Source of the DNA: an uncultured Roseibium sp.
Lineage (GTDB): Bacteria; Pseudomonadota; Alphaproteobacteria; Rhizobiales; Stappiaceae
Direction of reading: 5' to 3'
Length of the DNA: 64,000 nucleotides
NCBI RefSeq assembly: GCF_963669205.1
Contig: NZ_OY769915.1
Span: forward strand, 6,094,501 to 6,158,500
Shown here one piece after another: positions 35,315-43,682 of this stretch; position 1 is the first letter of the stretch; the number at the start of each line of letters is the position of its first letter. A program made the position numbers and the translations under genes. The notes under the pieces are model-generated. The model was given only the letters and a program-made list of their open reading frames with translations, had not been told where the DNA came from and ran no database searches.

Positions 35315-35341
35315 AGAGCGCCCGCAAGGCGCTCTTTTTTT
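35315..35341 (+). terminator. intrinsic terminator of phaA-phaB
   Basis: AGAGCGCC and GGCGCTCT form an 8-bp stem around CGCAA, followed by an unbroken run of T. Confidence 0.9.
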
Positions 35342-35362
35342 GCACTCTTCGGCAGCGTCAGT

Positions 35363-36292
35363 TCAAAGCACCTTCGACCAGATCGGCCGGCCGAAGCCGC
35401 TGTCTTTTTGCGGGTCTTTCATGATGCCGTGGATCGAGTACTTGTCGCGCTGCACGATGGTGAGCGGCGCGAAACTGTCGCTGACGCGGAAATTGACGTT
35501 GCCTTCGATTGTCGTCAGCTGGCCGCCGTTGACCTTCACCACGAGGAAGTGGTGGTTTTCACCCGGCTTTTTCGTGACCGGGTCCTTGCCCCAGTTCGCG
35601 ACGCCGTAGTCGCCGGGCTTCACGTCCGACGCCTTCATCACGGTCGTGAACAGCGTTGGCTTTCCTTGTTTTGGCGCCGCTGTGCTCACCATCGGCCAGG
35701 ACCCGATCTTCAGCCCGGCAAGCTTGTAGACGGCAAAGACAAACGCGCCGCACCACTTGCCGAGATCCATCGGCGGCAGTGCGGCGGCATAGCGCTGGAC
35801 GTCGGCGTCCGAAATATGAAGACATCGATGCGCCTGGATATCGGGGTTGCCGGTCAGCATGGCGATCTGCGCGAGGATGGCGCCGCCCTGGCGTTCCTTG
35901 GTGGCGCTGTCGGCCTGATAGTTCATCGCGATCCTCTGCCGGTCCGCCCCGAGCTGGTCGGACAGCCGCCAGCCATGGCTTGCATGCATTTTGCGCGCGA
36001 TGTCGACGATGCGGTCGCGCGCGGCCTGTTCATCGGCCGGCGGTGTCAGTGTCTTGATGTGGTTGAGAAATGCCTCGATGAACTTGTCCAGCGCACCCTT
36101 CGTCTTTTGTCCGACGATGCCGTCCTTGGCCAAACCGTTCTTGCCCTGGAACTCGACCACCCTCGCATGGGTCTTGCCACCGAAGATCCCGTCCGTCTCC
36201 AACTCCGGATAGATCGAGGCACCTGCGTGGTTCAGGCCCCCTTGTACCTGCTCCACGGCCTCGCCTTGCGAACCGATTTTCAACAGCATCAT
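35363..36292 (-). CDS. peptidoglycan-binding protein with CHAP/NlpC-type hydrolase-like domain
   Basis: A 309-residue protein without a signal peptide. Residues ~3-70 form a PG_binding_1 domain (IGSQGEAVEQVQGGLNHAGA, TDGIFGGKTHARVVEFQGKNGLAKDGIVGQKT). The C-terminal half resembles a papain-like CHAP domain: Cys181 in GKWCGAFVFAVYKL, His247/248 in NHHFLVV, and Glu263-Gly-Asn265 in TTIEGNVN, giving a possible Cys-His-Glu/Asn triad. Lack of an export signal suggests a cytoplasmic store, a type VI-like effector or a phage-derived endolysin. No immunity gene or secretion gene is adjacent. It converges with phaB's terminator. Confidence 0.75.
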   Translation of the reverse strand: MMLLKIGSQGEAVEQVQGGLNHAGASIYPELETDGIFGGKTHARVVEFQGKNGLAKDGIVGQKTKGALDKFIEAFLNHIKTLTPPADEQAARDRIVDIARKMHASHGWRLSDQLGADRQRIAMNYQADSATKERQGGAILAQIAMLTGNPDIQAHRCLHISDADVQRYAAALPPMDLGKWCGAFVFAVYKLAGLKIGSWPMVSTAAPKQGKPTLFTTVMKASDVKPGDYGVANWGKDPVTKKPGENHHFLVVKVNGGQLTTIEGNVNFRVSDSFAPLTIVQRDKYSIHGIMKDPQKDSGFGRPIWSKVL

Positions 36293-36451
36293 GGCCGGTC
36301 TCCCCCAAGGCAGGCGTCAAACCTTACCTTACGATAAGTATACCGACACAATGCGTGCCCCGGCCAGGTTTGGCAATTATGGCGTGGTCGTCGGGATCAA
36401 GACCGGACCCGCCTGTGAAGGCGATCCCGGGCACCGGCGCGGAACGTCGCC

Positions 36452-37039
36452 TCAGGCAAGGATCATGCTGACCCGGTGGTCCAGGTCCTGGCGCATGGCC
36501 TCCGCCGTCCACCCGGCGCGGCCACGGAACATGTAGCCTTGCCTGATATCGTAGAGAAGCCGGGCACGCTCGAGCGACGGGAAATCTTCCTGAAGAACCT
36601 TGTTTTCCTTTTCCCGCTCGAACCGGGAGGCAAGGCGCTTGTCCGTGTCTTCGATCGCCTTTTCGACCCGCTCCTTGACGCCCTCGACTTCGCCGATGCT
36701 CGCCGACACGCTCGAGGCAAGGAAACAACCCTTGGCGCCGCTTTCATGGGCCGTTGCGTAGGTGATCACCTCTTCCAGAAACCCGCGCACCGCAAGTCGG
36801 ATGTCCGGTTCGCTCTCGAACATGACAACGGGCGCGCAACCGTCGACGTCACCGTAAAGGTCGATGGTCTTGAGGAAGAGTTCCCGCTTGTCGCCGAACG
36901 CGGCATACATGCTCGGCCCGCTGATGCCCATCGCTCCGGTCAGATCCTTCAGCGAGGCACCGTCATAGCCCTTCGCCCAGAACACGTTCATGGCAGCCGT
37001 CAGCGCCTGCCGGCTGTCGAAAGTCCGTGGGCGGCCCAT
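36452..37039 (-). CDS. TetR-family transcriptional regulator
   Basis: About 195 residues. The helix-turn-helix domain lies at residues ~5-50 (MGRPRTFDSRQALTAAMNVFWAKGYDGASLKDLTGAMGISGPSMYAAFGDKRELF), followed by a TetR C-terminal ligand domain with the ESGAKGCFLASSVS segment typical of the YxaF/LmrA-like group. I place the start at the ATG at 37039 rather than a TTG at 37057, since homologues begin MGRPR and the upstream codons overlap an operator-like repeat. It is divergent from the redoxin gene. It likely represses itself and the redoxin-SnoaL operon through the paired repeats. Confidence 0.88.
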   Translation of the reverse strand: MGRPRTFDSRQALTAAMNVFWAKGYDGASLKDLTGAMGISGPSMYAAFGDKRELFLKTIDLYGDVDGCAPVVMFESEPDIRLAVRGFLEEVITYATAHESGAKGCFLASSVSASIGEVEGVKERVEKAIEDTDKRLASRFEREKENKVLQEDFPSLERARLLYDIRQGYMFRGRAGWTAEAMRQDLDHRVSMILA

Positions 37040-37046
37040 TTTTTTT

Positions 37047-37066
37047 GTATCGGTCAATATATATCT
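37047..37066. promoter_or_regulatory. operator-like repeat A (TetR cluster)
   Basis: GTATCGGTCAATATATATCT; 17 of 20 positions are shared with repeat B at 37095. It sits in the tetR-redoxin divergent gap immediately upstream of the tetR ATG. Confidence 0.6.
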
Positions 37067-37094
37067 CTTGACTCTGTTACGCTCCGATATTTAT

Positions 37095-37114
37095 GTATCG
37101 ATCATTATATATAT
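37095..37114. promoter_or_regulatory. operator-like repeat B (TetR cluster)
   Basis: GTATCGATCATTATATATAT; direct partner of repeat A, 48 bases away and just upstream of the redoxin start at 37128. A TetR dimer on each site would cover both promoters. Confidence 0.6.
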
Positions 37115-37127
37115 CACGGAGCCCTTG

Positions 37128-37670
37128 ATGACAAACTCAAAACCTCTTGTAGGTCAGGCCTTCCCGAAAATCACCCTGTCCCGGCTGGGTGGCGGATCAG
37201 TGGAACTCGGCACGCCGGCAGACGGGCACGACTGGCAGATGGTCGTGATCTATCGCGGCAAACACTGCCCCATCTGCACCAGATACCTGAAGGAGCTCGG
37301 CGGGATCGCGCCCGAGCTGAGCAGGATCGGCGTGGATGTCGTGGCGGCGTCGGCCGACCCGGAAGATCGCGCTGCGCATCAGACAGGCGAAGCGGGCGTA
37401 AGCTTTCCCGTCGGCATCGGCTTGAGTGTCGATGAAATGCGGACGCTCGGTCTCTATGTCTCCGATCCGCGTTCCGCCGAAGAAACCGACCGCCCTTTCG
37501 CCGAGCCGGGGCTCTTTGTCGTCAACGGTGCGGGCAAGCTTCAGGTCGTCGACATTTCAAACGCGCCCTTCGCGCGGCCGGCCCTCTCATCGATGCTCAT
37601 GGGACTGAATTTCATCAAGAACCCGGCCAACAACTACCCGGTCAGGGGGACGCATCATGACAACATCTGA
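37128..37670 (+). CDS. redoxin-domain (peroxiredoxin-like) protein
   Basis: A 180-residue thioredoxin-fold protein. VIYRGKHCPICTRYLKEL holds a CPIC pair in the place of a peroxiredoxin active site, and the later part resembles AhpC/TSA proteins (AASADPEDRAAHQTGEAGVSFPVGIGL). Start ATG at 37128, after a strong cacggagc site. It overlaps the next gene by 14 bases, indicating translational coupling. It is divergent from the TetR regulator, with operator-like repeats between. Likely a thiol-based stress or electrophile response gene; the specific substrate is unknown. Confidence 0.82.
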   Translation: MTNSKPLVGQAFPKITLSRLGGGSVELGTPADGHDWQMVVIYRGKHCPICTRYLKELGGIAPELSRIGVDVVAASADPEDRAAHQTGEAGVSFPVGIGLSVDEMRTLGLYVSDPRSAEETDRPFAEPGLFVVNGAGKLQVVDISNAPFARPALSSMLMGLNFIKNPANNYPVRGTHHDNI

Positions 37671-38061
37671 AACGACCACGCAGGAAATCAAGGCCGTCAT
37701 TCAGCGCCTGATCGAGAACGTCGCCGAAGACAACACCGCGATCCTCGAGGAGATCTATCACGACGACATGCAGGTCATCATGCTCGATCCGGACGATGCG
37801 GTCAGCGTGTCGGGCAAGGCGGAGTTCCGGGAAATGATCCGGTCGGCCCTGGAGGCCAACAACGGCACCATCGGAACCTGGGCGAAGTTTCATCATGTCT
37901 CGGTCGATGGCGACAAGGCCCACGTCCTGATCTCGCGGCAGAACGAGCTGACCGGACCCGACATGCAGATCACGCTTGGGATCGATCTGCTGCGCGAACG
38001 AAACCGCTGGCAGATCACCCGCGAAGTGATCGTCACACGACCAAGAACCAGGGCGGCCTGA
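37657..38061 (+). CDS. SnoaL-like (NTF2-fold) protein 1
   Basis: A 134-residue cytoplasmic protein of the SnoaL/DUF4440 fold. The helix IKAVIQRLIENVAEDNTAILEEIYHDDMQVIM is followed by GKAEFREMIRSALE and a beta-rich end (KAHVLISRQNELTG, NRWQITREVIVTR). Such small cone-shaped proteins bind hydrophobic ligands; many are isomerase- or oxygenase-like, others enzymatically silent. It starts inside the redoxin gene end, so it belongs to the same TetR-controlled operon. Catalytic residues cannot be assigned. Confidence 0.78.
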   Translation: MTTSETTTQEIKAVIQRLIENVAEDNTAILEEIYHDDMQVIMLDPDDAVSVSGKAEFREMIRSALEANNGTIGTWAKFHHVSVDGDKAHVLISRQNELTGPDMQITLGIDLLRERNRWQITREVIVTRPRTRAA

Positions 38062-38103
38062 ACCTGTCTTTTCCGCTGGCCGAAAGACACCTCGTTTCAG
38101 AAG

Positions 38104-38583
38104 ATGAATCACGCGAAAGACCAACTGATGTATGTCCGAAAATCTCTCAACAAGCTTGCAGTCGTAACGGCGATTGCCGGCCCCCTTCTTTCGGCAGGCG
38201 ATGTCCGCGCCGATCCCGTTGCCGAACTGAAACGCCTGAACCACCGCTTCAATGAAGCCGTGGCAGATCACGATGCGGACGCCGTCCTGTCGCTCTACGC
38301 GGATGACACGATCTGGATCGAGCAGGGCAAGCCCGCGGTCGAAGGCCTTGCAGAACCCAGGAAACTCTTCGAGTTCGTCACGGCCAACAAGGGAGACGTT
38401 ACCCATTCCATCGACACGCTCTTCGTCTCCGACGACGGCACACTTGCCGTCATGATCGGCTCTGTCGACGCCAGGATGGACAACGTGGGCATGGATGCGA
38501 CCGGAACTTATCTCTACGTGCTCAAGCCGTCCGGCGACGGTTGGAAAGTGGTCACGGACATGTGGCATCAGCACGCGAAGTAG
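38104..38583 (+). CDS. exported SnoaL-like (DUF4440) protein 2
   Basis: 159 residues with an N-terminal signal peptide (KSLNKLAVVTAIAGPLLSAGDVRA; a second ATG at 38128 gives a shorter form that looks equally plausible). An NTF2-fold domain follows: LKRLNHRFNEAVADHDADAVLSLYADDTIWIEQGKPAVEG. It is 42 bases past SnoaL-like protein 1 and shares its fold, but it is periplasmic instead of cytoplasmic. The cluster thus has a redoxin, a cytoplasmic and a periplasmic SnoaL protein under one TetR regulator. Function unknown. Confidence 0.78.
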   Translation: MNHAKDQLMYVRKSLNKLAVVTAIAGPLLSAGDVRADPVAELKRLNHRFNEAVADHDADAVLSLYADDTIWIEQGKPAVEGLAEPRKLFEFVTANKGDVTHSIDTLFVSDDGTLAVMIGSVDARMDNVGMDATGTYLYVLKPSGDGWKVVTDMWHQHAK

Positions 38584-38603
38584 CGCCGCGGGCCCGCAGA
38601 TGC

Positions 38604-39323
38604 CTAGCGCGTCTGCGGACGCTTGAAGTGGAGAAAGGACCTCTCCGCCGTGCCGGGTTCTTTCTGCGCACGCGGGACGACGGCCGTGACCTGCATCTCG
38701 AAGACAGCGATCATCTCCACCTGCCCGTCGATCAGGGTGATCTCCTGCCGGGTCGGCCTGATGTTGAGCGTGCCGACGAGTTCGACCGGTTCGTAGAGGG
38801 AATCGGCCGTCCAGTCCGTCGCAAGCGTGTAACGGATCATCTGGTTCGGGTCCGGAGCGGGCGTGTGGGAACACATGCCACGTTCCGGAACGAGATATCC
38901 GCTGCTGGAGGGTGCCTTCTCCGCGCCGAGAACGGGAATGACGTAGCCGGGGATCGAGATGCGCCTGCCGTCAAGATCCGGATTGCCCGCCATCACCGCT
39001 TCCGCGCGCTTGCGGCCTATTTCCTGCCGGCGGGACAAAAGACCATCGGTGTCGACCCCGGACGCTGCAAGTTTCGCCTCTTCGCGATCGAGTCGATCCG
39101 CGGCATCCGCCCGCGCATCACTTTCAAGACCGGGATCCGCAAGCAGCTTGCGCAACCGCAGGACCGTACCGAGAGATCTCAGCTCGGCGAGACCGAGCGC
39201 GGCGAAGGGATCATCGAAATCGGCCGCGACCGGGTCGATCAGATCCTGCCAGTTCACCTGTTTCACCGCCCATGCCGGTTGCATGAGGCCAATCAGCAGG
39301 ATCAGGCAAAGGATTGCTCGCAT
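38604..39323 (-). CDS. DUF3299-domain exported protein
   Basis: About 239 residues from an ATG at 39323; MRAILCLILLIGLMQPAWA is a clear signal peptide, and the longer upstream extension would mask it. The C-terminal half carries the DUF3299 pattern: ISIPGYVIPVLG, LVPERGMCSHTPAPDPNQMIRYTL, and VELVGTLNIRPT near the end. DUF3299 proteins are periplasmic and are often found near ABC-export or metal genes, but their function is not established. It converges with the SnoaL gene 2 and is divergent from a methyltransferase gene. Confidence 0.82.
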   Translation of the reverse strand: MRAILCLILLIGLMQPAWAVKQVNWQDLIDPVAADFDDPFAALGLAELRSLGTVLRLRKLLADPGLESDARADAADRLDREEAKLAASGVDTDGLLSRRQEIGRKRAEAVMAGNPDLDGRRISIPGYVIPVLGAEKAPSSSGYLVPERGMCSHTPAPDPNQMIRYTLATDWTADSLYEPVELVGTLNIRPTRQEITLIDGQVEMIAVFEMQVTAVVPRAQKEPGTAERSFLHFKRPQTR

Positions 39324-39416
39324 TTCGAGGACCCGTGTGTTCTTTTCAACTCGATTGCCTGATAGATAGCAGATTCCGGCCAGCAAGGCATATGACATCA
39401 GCGCAGGACCAGTGCC

Positions 39417-40235
39417 ATGACCTTTCTCGCAGACGGTTTCAGACAGGTAGACAATGCCGCCAACCGCGCAAAGCTGGAGACCTGCCTGTCATTGATGGAG
39501 CGCCTGCCGGACTTCCAGACCTACAAGAGAACCTCCTATGAGGCGCTGGTTCTTGGCCCGGACAGCAGGGTTGCCGACCTTGCCTGTGGCCTCGGCTTCG
39601 ATCTGCCGCGGCTGAAGCAGCTGGTGCCTGGCGGCAGCGTCACCGGGTTTGATCTGAGCGACAGTTTCGTCAAGGCCGCACAGGGCCATGTCGCCGACGT
39701 ACTCGGGGCCGCGGACCCGTCCATCACCGTCCGCCAGGGCGACATCCATGCGCTTGGATGCGATCCGGATCTGTTCGACGCGGCGCGGATCGACCGGTCC
39801 CTCCAGCACATCCCGGATCCCGCAGCGGCGATCGGTGAAATGGCGCGGATCGTGCGCCCCGGCGGCATTGTCTGTGCGTCAGAGCCGGACTGGAGCAGTT
39901 TCGTCATCGGGTCGGATCTCGCCGCGATTTCGCGCCATGCCGAGGACGCCTTCAGAAACGGATTTCTCAATCCGATGATCGGCCGGGAGCTTGTCGACCT
40001 CATCGGCGGTCATCTGCCGATTACCCACCACAGCGTTCATCCCGTTCTGCTGAAGAGGCTTTCGGATGCCGAGATCATCTTCGATCTCACCGAAACCCTT
40101 CAGCGTTGCGTTGCAGAGGAGAAGATCCCCGCCGCGGAAGCCGGGACCTTTTACGCGGACCTGGAAGAACGCGACAAGAACCATCGCTTTTTTGCTTTGC
40201 TGAACATCCATGTGGTCGCCGGGCGGAAACGATAG
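39417..40235 (+). CDS. class I SAM-dependent methyltransferase
   Basis: A 272-residue protein whose Rossmann methyltransferase motif I is VADLACGLGFDLPRLKQLVPGGSVTGFDLS (~54-80), followed by DIHALGCDPDLFDAARIDRSLQHIPDPAAAI (motifs II-III) and IVRPGGIVCASEPDWSSF (post-motif). The pattern fits a UbiE/Methyltransf_11-type enzyme that acts on a small molecule. No substrate clue from neighbours: a DUF3299 gene diverges from it and a membrane protein converges with it. Intact; function unresolved beyond the class. Confidence 0.82.
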   Translation: MTFLADGFRQVDNAANRAKLETCLSLMERLPDFQTYKRTSYEALVLGPDSRVADLACGLGFDLPRLKQLVPGGSVTGFDLSDSFVKAAQGHVADVLGAADPSITVRQGDIHALGCDPDLFDAARIDRSLQHIPDPAAAIGEMARIVRPGGIVCASEPDWSSFVIGSDLAAISRHAEDAFRNGFLNPMIGRELVDLIGGHLPITHHSVHPVLLKRLSDAEIIFDLTETLQRCVAEEKIPAAEAGTFYADLEERDKNHRFFALLNIHVVAGRKR

Positions 40236-40243
40236 GTCGGCAT

Positions 40244-41137
40244 CTACTCTGCCGGTTTCAGATCGGGCGCGTCGGCACACTCAACAGTGAACCAGGCCGT
40301 ACCATCGAATTTGGCGTAGGGAACGAAACCGAACCTGTAATAGCTCCACTCCCACATGTGGCCGTCGCCGGTCACCATCAGGAAGTGGGAATTGCTCGTC
40401 CGCTTCGGTGCCGTCAGAAACGTGAACGCAACCCAGCTCTCCATAAGCTTCCGCGTATCGGAGTTCCAGAGGCAGAACGACGCGTCACCGACGGTGTCTT
40501 TCACCGCCGCCTGAACTGTCAATGGATACCAGAACCAGCTGCCGGACGTCAGCAGCAGCAGCGACAGGCCGCATCCGAGACATGTCTGACGCAGACCGTC
40601 GGCCTCGGTCGGCTTCCGCCAATCCAATGACCACCACACCCAGACCAGCAAGGCCCCGGGAACCGCCAGGCCAAGATGCATCAGCAATGGGAAAGGTGAG
40701 CTTTGCATCGACCAGGACAAGGCGACAAAGACCAGAAACGTCAAAGCGGCGGATATGAACAGTCCTGCGGCCAGTTCTGCCCAAACCGGCAATTCTCTCG
40801 TACCGCCCGGACAAGGCCCTTCTTCGCCGGAGAGCAGGTGGAGGCCGCCGATGCCGCCCCGAACCAGACTGCTGCCCGCAAATCCGACAATAAAGACAAC
40901 GGCACCCAGTCCGGCAAGCAGTCGTGCCTCGGAGGTGCCGGGGTTCATCTGCCCGAAAAGCGAAAACCCGAAGACCGCGCAGGCGCAAAGCTTGAGCGCG
41001 GACCTCCAGCCGAAGATATGCAGCGGAGCCGTCAGCAAGGCACTGATAGTCAGAAAAAACAGCAAGAAACTCAAAAGGCCATCCATTGGAAACCACAAGA
41101 CACGCTGAAGAAACGGCTCCGAATGAAGCACGGCCAT
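40244..41137 (-). CDS. uncharacterised multi-pass membrane protein
   Basis: About 297 residues from an ATG at 41137 (another at 41086 is possible; neither has a strong ribosome site). Hydrophobic stretches suggest five transmembrane segments: LLSFLLFFLTISALLTAP, ALKLCACAVFGFSLF, LAGLGAVVFIVGFAGSS, LAAGLFISAALTFLVFVAL and SLLLLTSGSWFWYPLTVQAA. The soluble C-terminal tail is Trp/Tyr-rich and has two Cys. I do not recognise the family. Coding content looks real from length and base bias. Neighbours give no functional hint. Confidence 0.6.
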   Translation of the reverse strand: MAVLHSEPFLQRVLWFPMDGLLSFLLFFLTISALLTAPLHIFGWRSALKLCACAVFGFSLFGQMNPGTSEARLLAGLGAVVFIVGFAGSSLVRGGIGGLHLLSGEEGPCPGGTRELPVWAELAAGLFISAALTFLVFVALSWSMQSSPFPLLMHLGLAVPGALLVWVWWSLDWRKPTEADGLRQTCLGCGLSLLLLTSGSWFWYPLTVQAAVKDTVGDASFCLWNSDTRKLMESWVAFTFLTAPKRTSNSHFLMVTGDGHMWEWSYYRFGFVPYAKFDGTAWFTVECADAPDLKPAE

Positions 41138-41314
41138 GTGCAAGCGCCGTGCAGGTGTCCGGCAAGTTGAAAGCAAAAGCCCTGCGTGGCGTGCCAAAAG
41201 GCGGTATTCGCTCACTTTTCAACGCAGGGCCGGAAGTATCTGGTCGCAAAAGCTTGACCCGCCTGCCCCCTTGCCCCTATTTCCCGGGAACACCTGATCA
41301 GGAGCATCGGCATT

Positions 41315-41956
41315 ATGGAATTGGAACGCGACCCGAACGATCCGACCCGAAAGGAGCTGTCACCGCTCCTGAAGCTGGCGCTTGAGCTGGGTCCGCTTGG
41401 TGTGTTCTTCCTGTTCAACTCGCGCGGCGCGCAGATCGCTGAGGCGTTTCCGGCACTTCAGGTCATCGGTGAGCCGATTTTCCTGGCAACGGCCGCCTTC
41501 ATGGTCGCCATCACGATCTCCCTCACCGTGTCGCTCTGGCTGACGCGCCGCCTGCCGATCATGCCGCTGGTTTCCGGCGTCGTCGTCCTGGTCTTCGGCG
41601 CGCTGACGCTGTGGCTGCATGATGAACTCTTCATCAAGCTCAAACCGACCATCGTGAACTGCCTGTTCGGCTCCGTCCTCCTCGGCGGCCTTTTCTTCGG
41701 CAAGGCGCTGCTCGGCTATGTCTTCGACAGTGCCTTCAAGCTGACGGACGAAGGCTGGCGCAAACTCACCTTTCGCTGGGGCATCTTCTTCTTCGTGCTG
41801 GCAGCGATCAACGAGATCGTCTGGCGCAGTTTCTCGACCGATTTCTGGGTCAGCTTCAAGGTGTTCGGCATCATGCCGATTACACTGGTGTTCACCCTGA
41901 CCCAGCTTCCCCTGATACAGAAACACGCCATCACTGACGAGACCAAGGACGCCTGA
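41315..41956 (+). CDS. yciB: YciB-family inner membrane protein (septation protein A)
   Basis: 213 residues with five or six hydrophobic segments and the family signatures LELGPLGVFFLFN, KPTIVNCLFGSVLLGGLFFGKALLGYVFD and WRKLTFRWGIFFFVLAAINEIVWR. YciB (also called IspZ or septation protein A) is required for normal envelope stress response and septation in other bacteria. In Hyphomicrobiales it commonly follows ftsY; here it stands 13 kb away from ftsY. It is convergent with a small membrane protein gene. Confidence 0.92.
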   Translation: MELERDPNDPTRKELSPLLKLALELGPLGVFFLFNSRGAQIAEAFPALQVIGEPIFLATAAFMVAITISLTVSLWLTRRLPIMPLVSGVVVLVFGALTLWLHDELFIKLKPTIVNCLFGSVLLGGLFFGKALLGYVFDSAFKLTDEGWRKLTFRWGIFFFVLAAINEIVWRSFSTDFWVSFKVFGIMPITLVFTLTQLPLIQKHAITDETKDA

Positions 41957-41971
41957 CGCAGGATAAGGTTG

Positions 41972-42397
41972 TCACAGGTGCCCGTCACCGTGCCCGAAGG
42001 AGACGTCCCGGCGCGCGCCGGTGATCGAGATCGAAAAGCCTGCAATCACGTCGATCAGCGATATCGCCATCAGAATGAAGAACAACGACGTGGCGGCCTG
42101 TGGCAACACCAGAAACTCGACCAGGTAGGCGACGAAAACCAGCACCGAAAACATGTGGTCGAGCAGCGCCGTCGTGCCGATCCGCGTTGCCTTCAGGATT
42201 TCGATGAACAGAAAGAACAGGCCGAGCGTGATCAGCAGATCGCTTGCCAGCAGTTCGAACGTCGCGCCGGAAACCATCGCGATCGAGACCATCGGTTCCG
42301 ACCAGAACAACGGATTGCCGGCGCCCGTGGTGAACGCTAGCGCGTTGTAGATCAGCAGCGAAAAGAGCGTGAAGGGAAGTGCGGAAAATAGGCGCAT
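41972..42397 (-). CDS. small four-helix membrane protein of unknown function
   Basis: About 141 residues from MRLFSALPFTLFSLLIYNALAF (ATG at 42397; the 9-residue upstream extension is optional). Hydrophobic segments run at ~5-27, ~55-80, ~85-105 and ~110-130. The end is a short His/Gly tail (SFGHGDGHL). No cysteine pairs or known motif. It is convergent with yciB and separated from rpmF by the rpmF terminator. Function unknown. Confidence 0.6.
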   Translation of the reverse strand: MRLFSALPFTLFSLLIYNALAFTTGAGNPLFWSEPMVSIAMVSGATFELLASDLLITLGLFFLFIEILKATRIGTTALLDHMFSVLVFVAYLVEFLVLPQAATSLFFILMAISLIDVIAGFSISITGARRDVSFGHGDGHL

Positions 42398-42498
42398 GGC
42401 GCGGCTCCCGGTAGAGGCGGACACGGAGTGCGCCGACCTGACACGATCAAGGGTGCGATTTCAAGGCAAGATTTCAGGGCACCAATTCAGGACAAACG

Positions 42499-42530
42499 AA
42501 AAAGGCCGGCCTGTCGAAACAAGGCCAGCC
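42499..42530 (-). terminator. intrinsic terminator after rpmF
   Basis: Read on the minus strand, GGCTGGCCT pairs with AGGCCGGCC around a 9-base loop and is followed by five T, 43 bases past the L32 stop. Confidence 0.8.
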
Positions 42531-42572
42531 TCAATCTGGTTTGCCAAGCGGCGATCCACCCTGCGGAAGAGC

Positions 42573-42758
42573 TTATGCGTCTTCTTTCGGGGAAAGGATC
42601 TGACGGCCCCGGTACATGCCGGTCTTCAGGTCAACGTGATGCGGGCGACGCAGTTCGCCCGAATCCTTGTCCTCAACGTAAGTCGGCTGCTTAAGGGCGT
42701 CCGTAGAACGGCGAAAACCGCGCTTCATACGCGAGGTTTTTCTCTTTGGAACTGCCAT
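42573..42758 (-). CDS. rpmF: 50S ribosomal protein L32
   Basis: 61 residues beginning MAVPKRKTSRMKRGFRRS and ending with LRRPHHVDLKTGMYRGRQIL. It is the cysteine-free (non-zinc) L32 form that is usual in alphaproteobacteria. The start is set by a ggagaaaa ribosome site. It is followed by its own intrinsic terminator, and mtgA lies upstream on the same strand, the standard order in this group. Confidence 0.97.
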   Translation of the reverse strand: MAVPKRKTSRMKRGFRRSTDALKQPTYVEDKDSGELRRPHHVDLKTGMYRGRQILSPKEDA

Positions 42759-42938
42759 TTTGTTTTTCTCCGTGGTCCATAACCGCGCTGCCCGGACCGG
42801 GTCAGCCCGGGGCGTGGCGTCACGCAGCGTGTTGGAATGCGCGGCGTTATACAGGCAACGCTGGCGTTTTGCCACCCCAAACCCAAAAAATTCTCGGTCA
42901 ATTTCAGGCGCAACCGTTTGATCCGCCTTGTATCAGGG

Positions 42939-43682
42939 TTAATTGGCCAGAACACAGCCGAAAATCGGGCCAGAAGACCGGACACGGGCGAGATTGGTCG
43001 CCGCCAGACGGCGGTGCCCGGCGGACGGATTGGCAGGGTTGCGGCCGAGCGGATTGGGCAGTGCCGTCGCCAGCCGCGCGGCTTCGGTCCGCGTCAGGTT
43101 CTTCGCAGGCTTGCCGAACCAGGCCTGCGCCGCGGCTTCCGCACCGAAGATGCCTTCGCCCCACTCCGCGATGTTGAGATAGATTTCCAGCACCCGCCTC
43201 TTGGTGAGGATTGCGTCCAGCATCAGCGCAAGCGGCAATTCAAGCGCCTTCCTGACATAGGAGCGCTCGCCCCACAGAAACAGGTTCTTCGCGGTCTGCA
43301 TGGTGATCGTGCTGGCCCCCCGGGGGCGCTCGCCCTCGCTGAGCGCCTCGACCTGGTCCTGGAGCGCCTCCCATTCCACACCGTCATTGGTGCAGAACCC
43401 GCTGTCCTCGGATGTGACCACGGACCGGATCAGGTTGGGGGAGATTTCCTCAAGGGCAACCCATTGCCGGTCGACCCAGAGGAACTGGACATAGCGGGCG
43501 AGCATCAGAGTGCTGACCGGAGGAACGACGGAATAGACGATCGTGAGAACGGGCGGCAACAGGATCACAACCAGCAGCAACTGCAACAGCCGCCGCCGGA
43601 TCCTTTGCCAGAAAGAACGCTTTTTGCGGGTGTCCCGGGAAGAGCCCTTGCTGCTCCCGGCTGCCGCCCTACGTCGTCCCAT
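42939..43682 (-). CDS. mtgA: monofunctional peptidoglycan glycosyltransferase MtgA
   Basis: A 247-residue inner-membrane enzyme that polymerises lipid II into glycan chains. A basic N-terminal tail precedes one membrane anchor (~31-52, LLQLLLVVILLPPVLTIVY). The GT51 catalytic motifs follow: SVVTSEDSGFCTNDGVEWEAL (catalytic Glu), GASTITMQTAKNLFLW, RKALELPLALMLDAILTKRRVLEIYLN and GIFGAEAAAQAWF. The end is a Leu/Arg tail. Its start overlaps the end of the upstream methyltransferase gene by 14 bases, so both are coupled. Confidence 0.94.
   Translation of the reverse strand: MGRRRAAAGSSKGSSRDTRKKRSFWQRIRRRLLQLLLVVILLPPVLTIVYSVVPPVSTLMLARYVQFLWVDRQWVALEEISPNLIRSVVTSEDSGFCTNDGVEWEALQDQVEALSEGERPRGASTITMQTAKNLFLWGERSYVRKALELPLALMLDAILTKRRVLEIYLNIAEWGEGIFGAEAAAQAWFGKPAKNLTRTEAARLATALPNPLGRNPANPSAGHRRLAATNLARVRSSGPIFGCVLAN

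Noticed and set aside
42573..42758. Loss of zinc cysteines in L32 as an oddity.
   Set aside because: The Cys-less form is normal for alphaproteobacteria.
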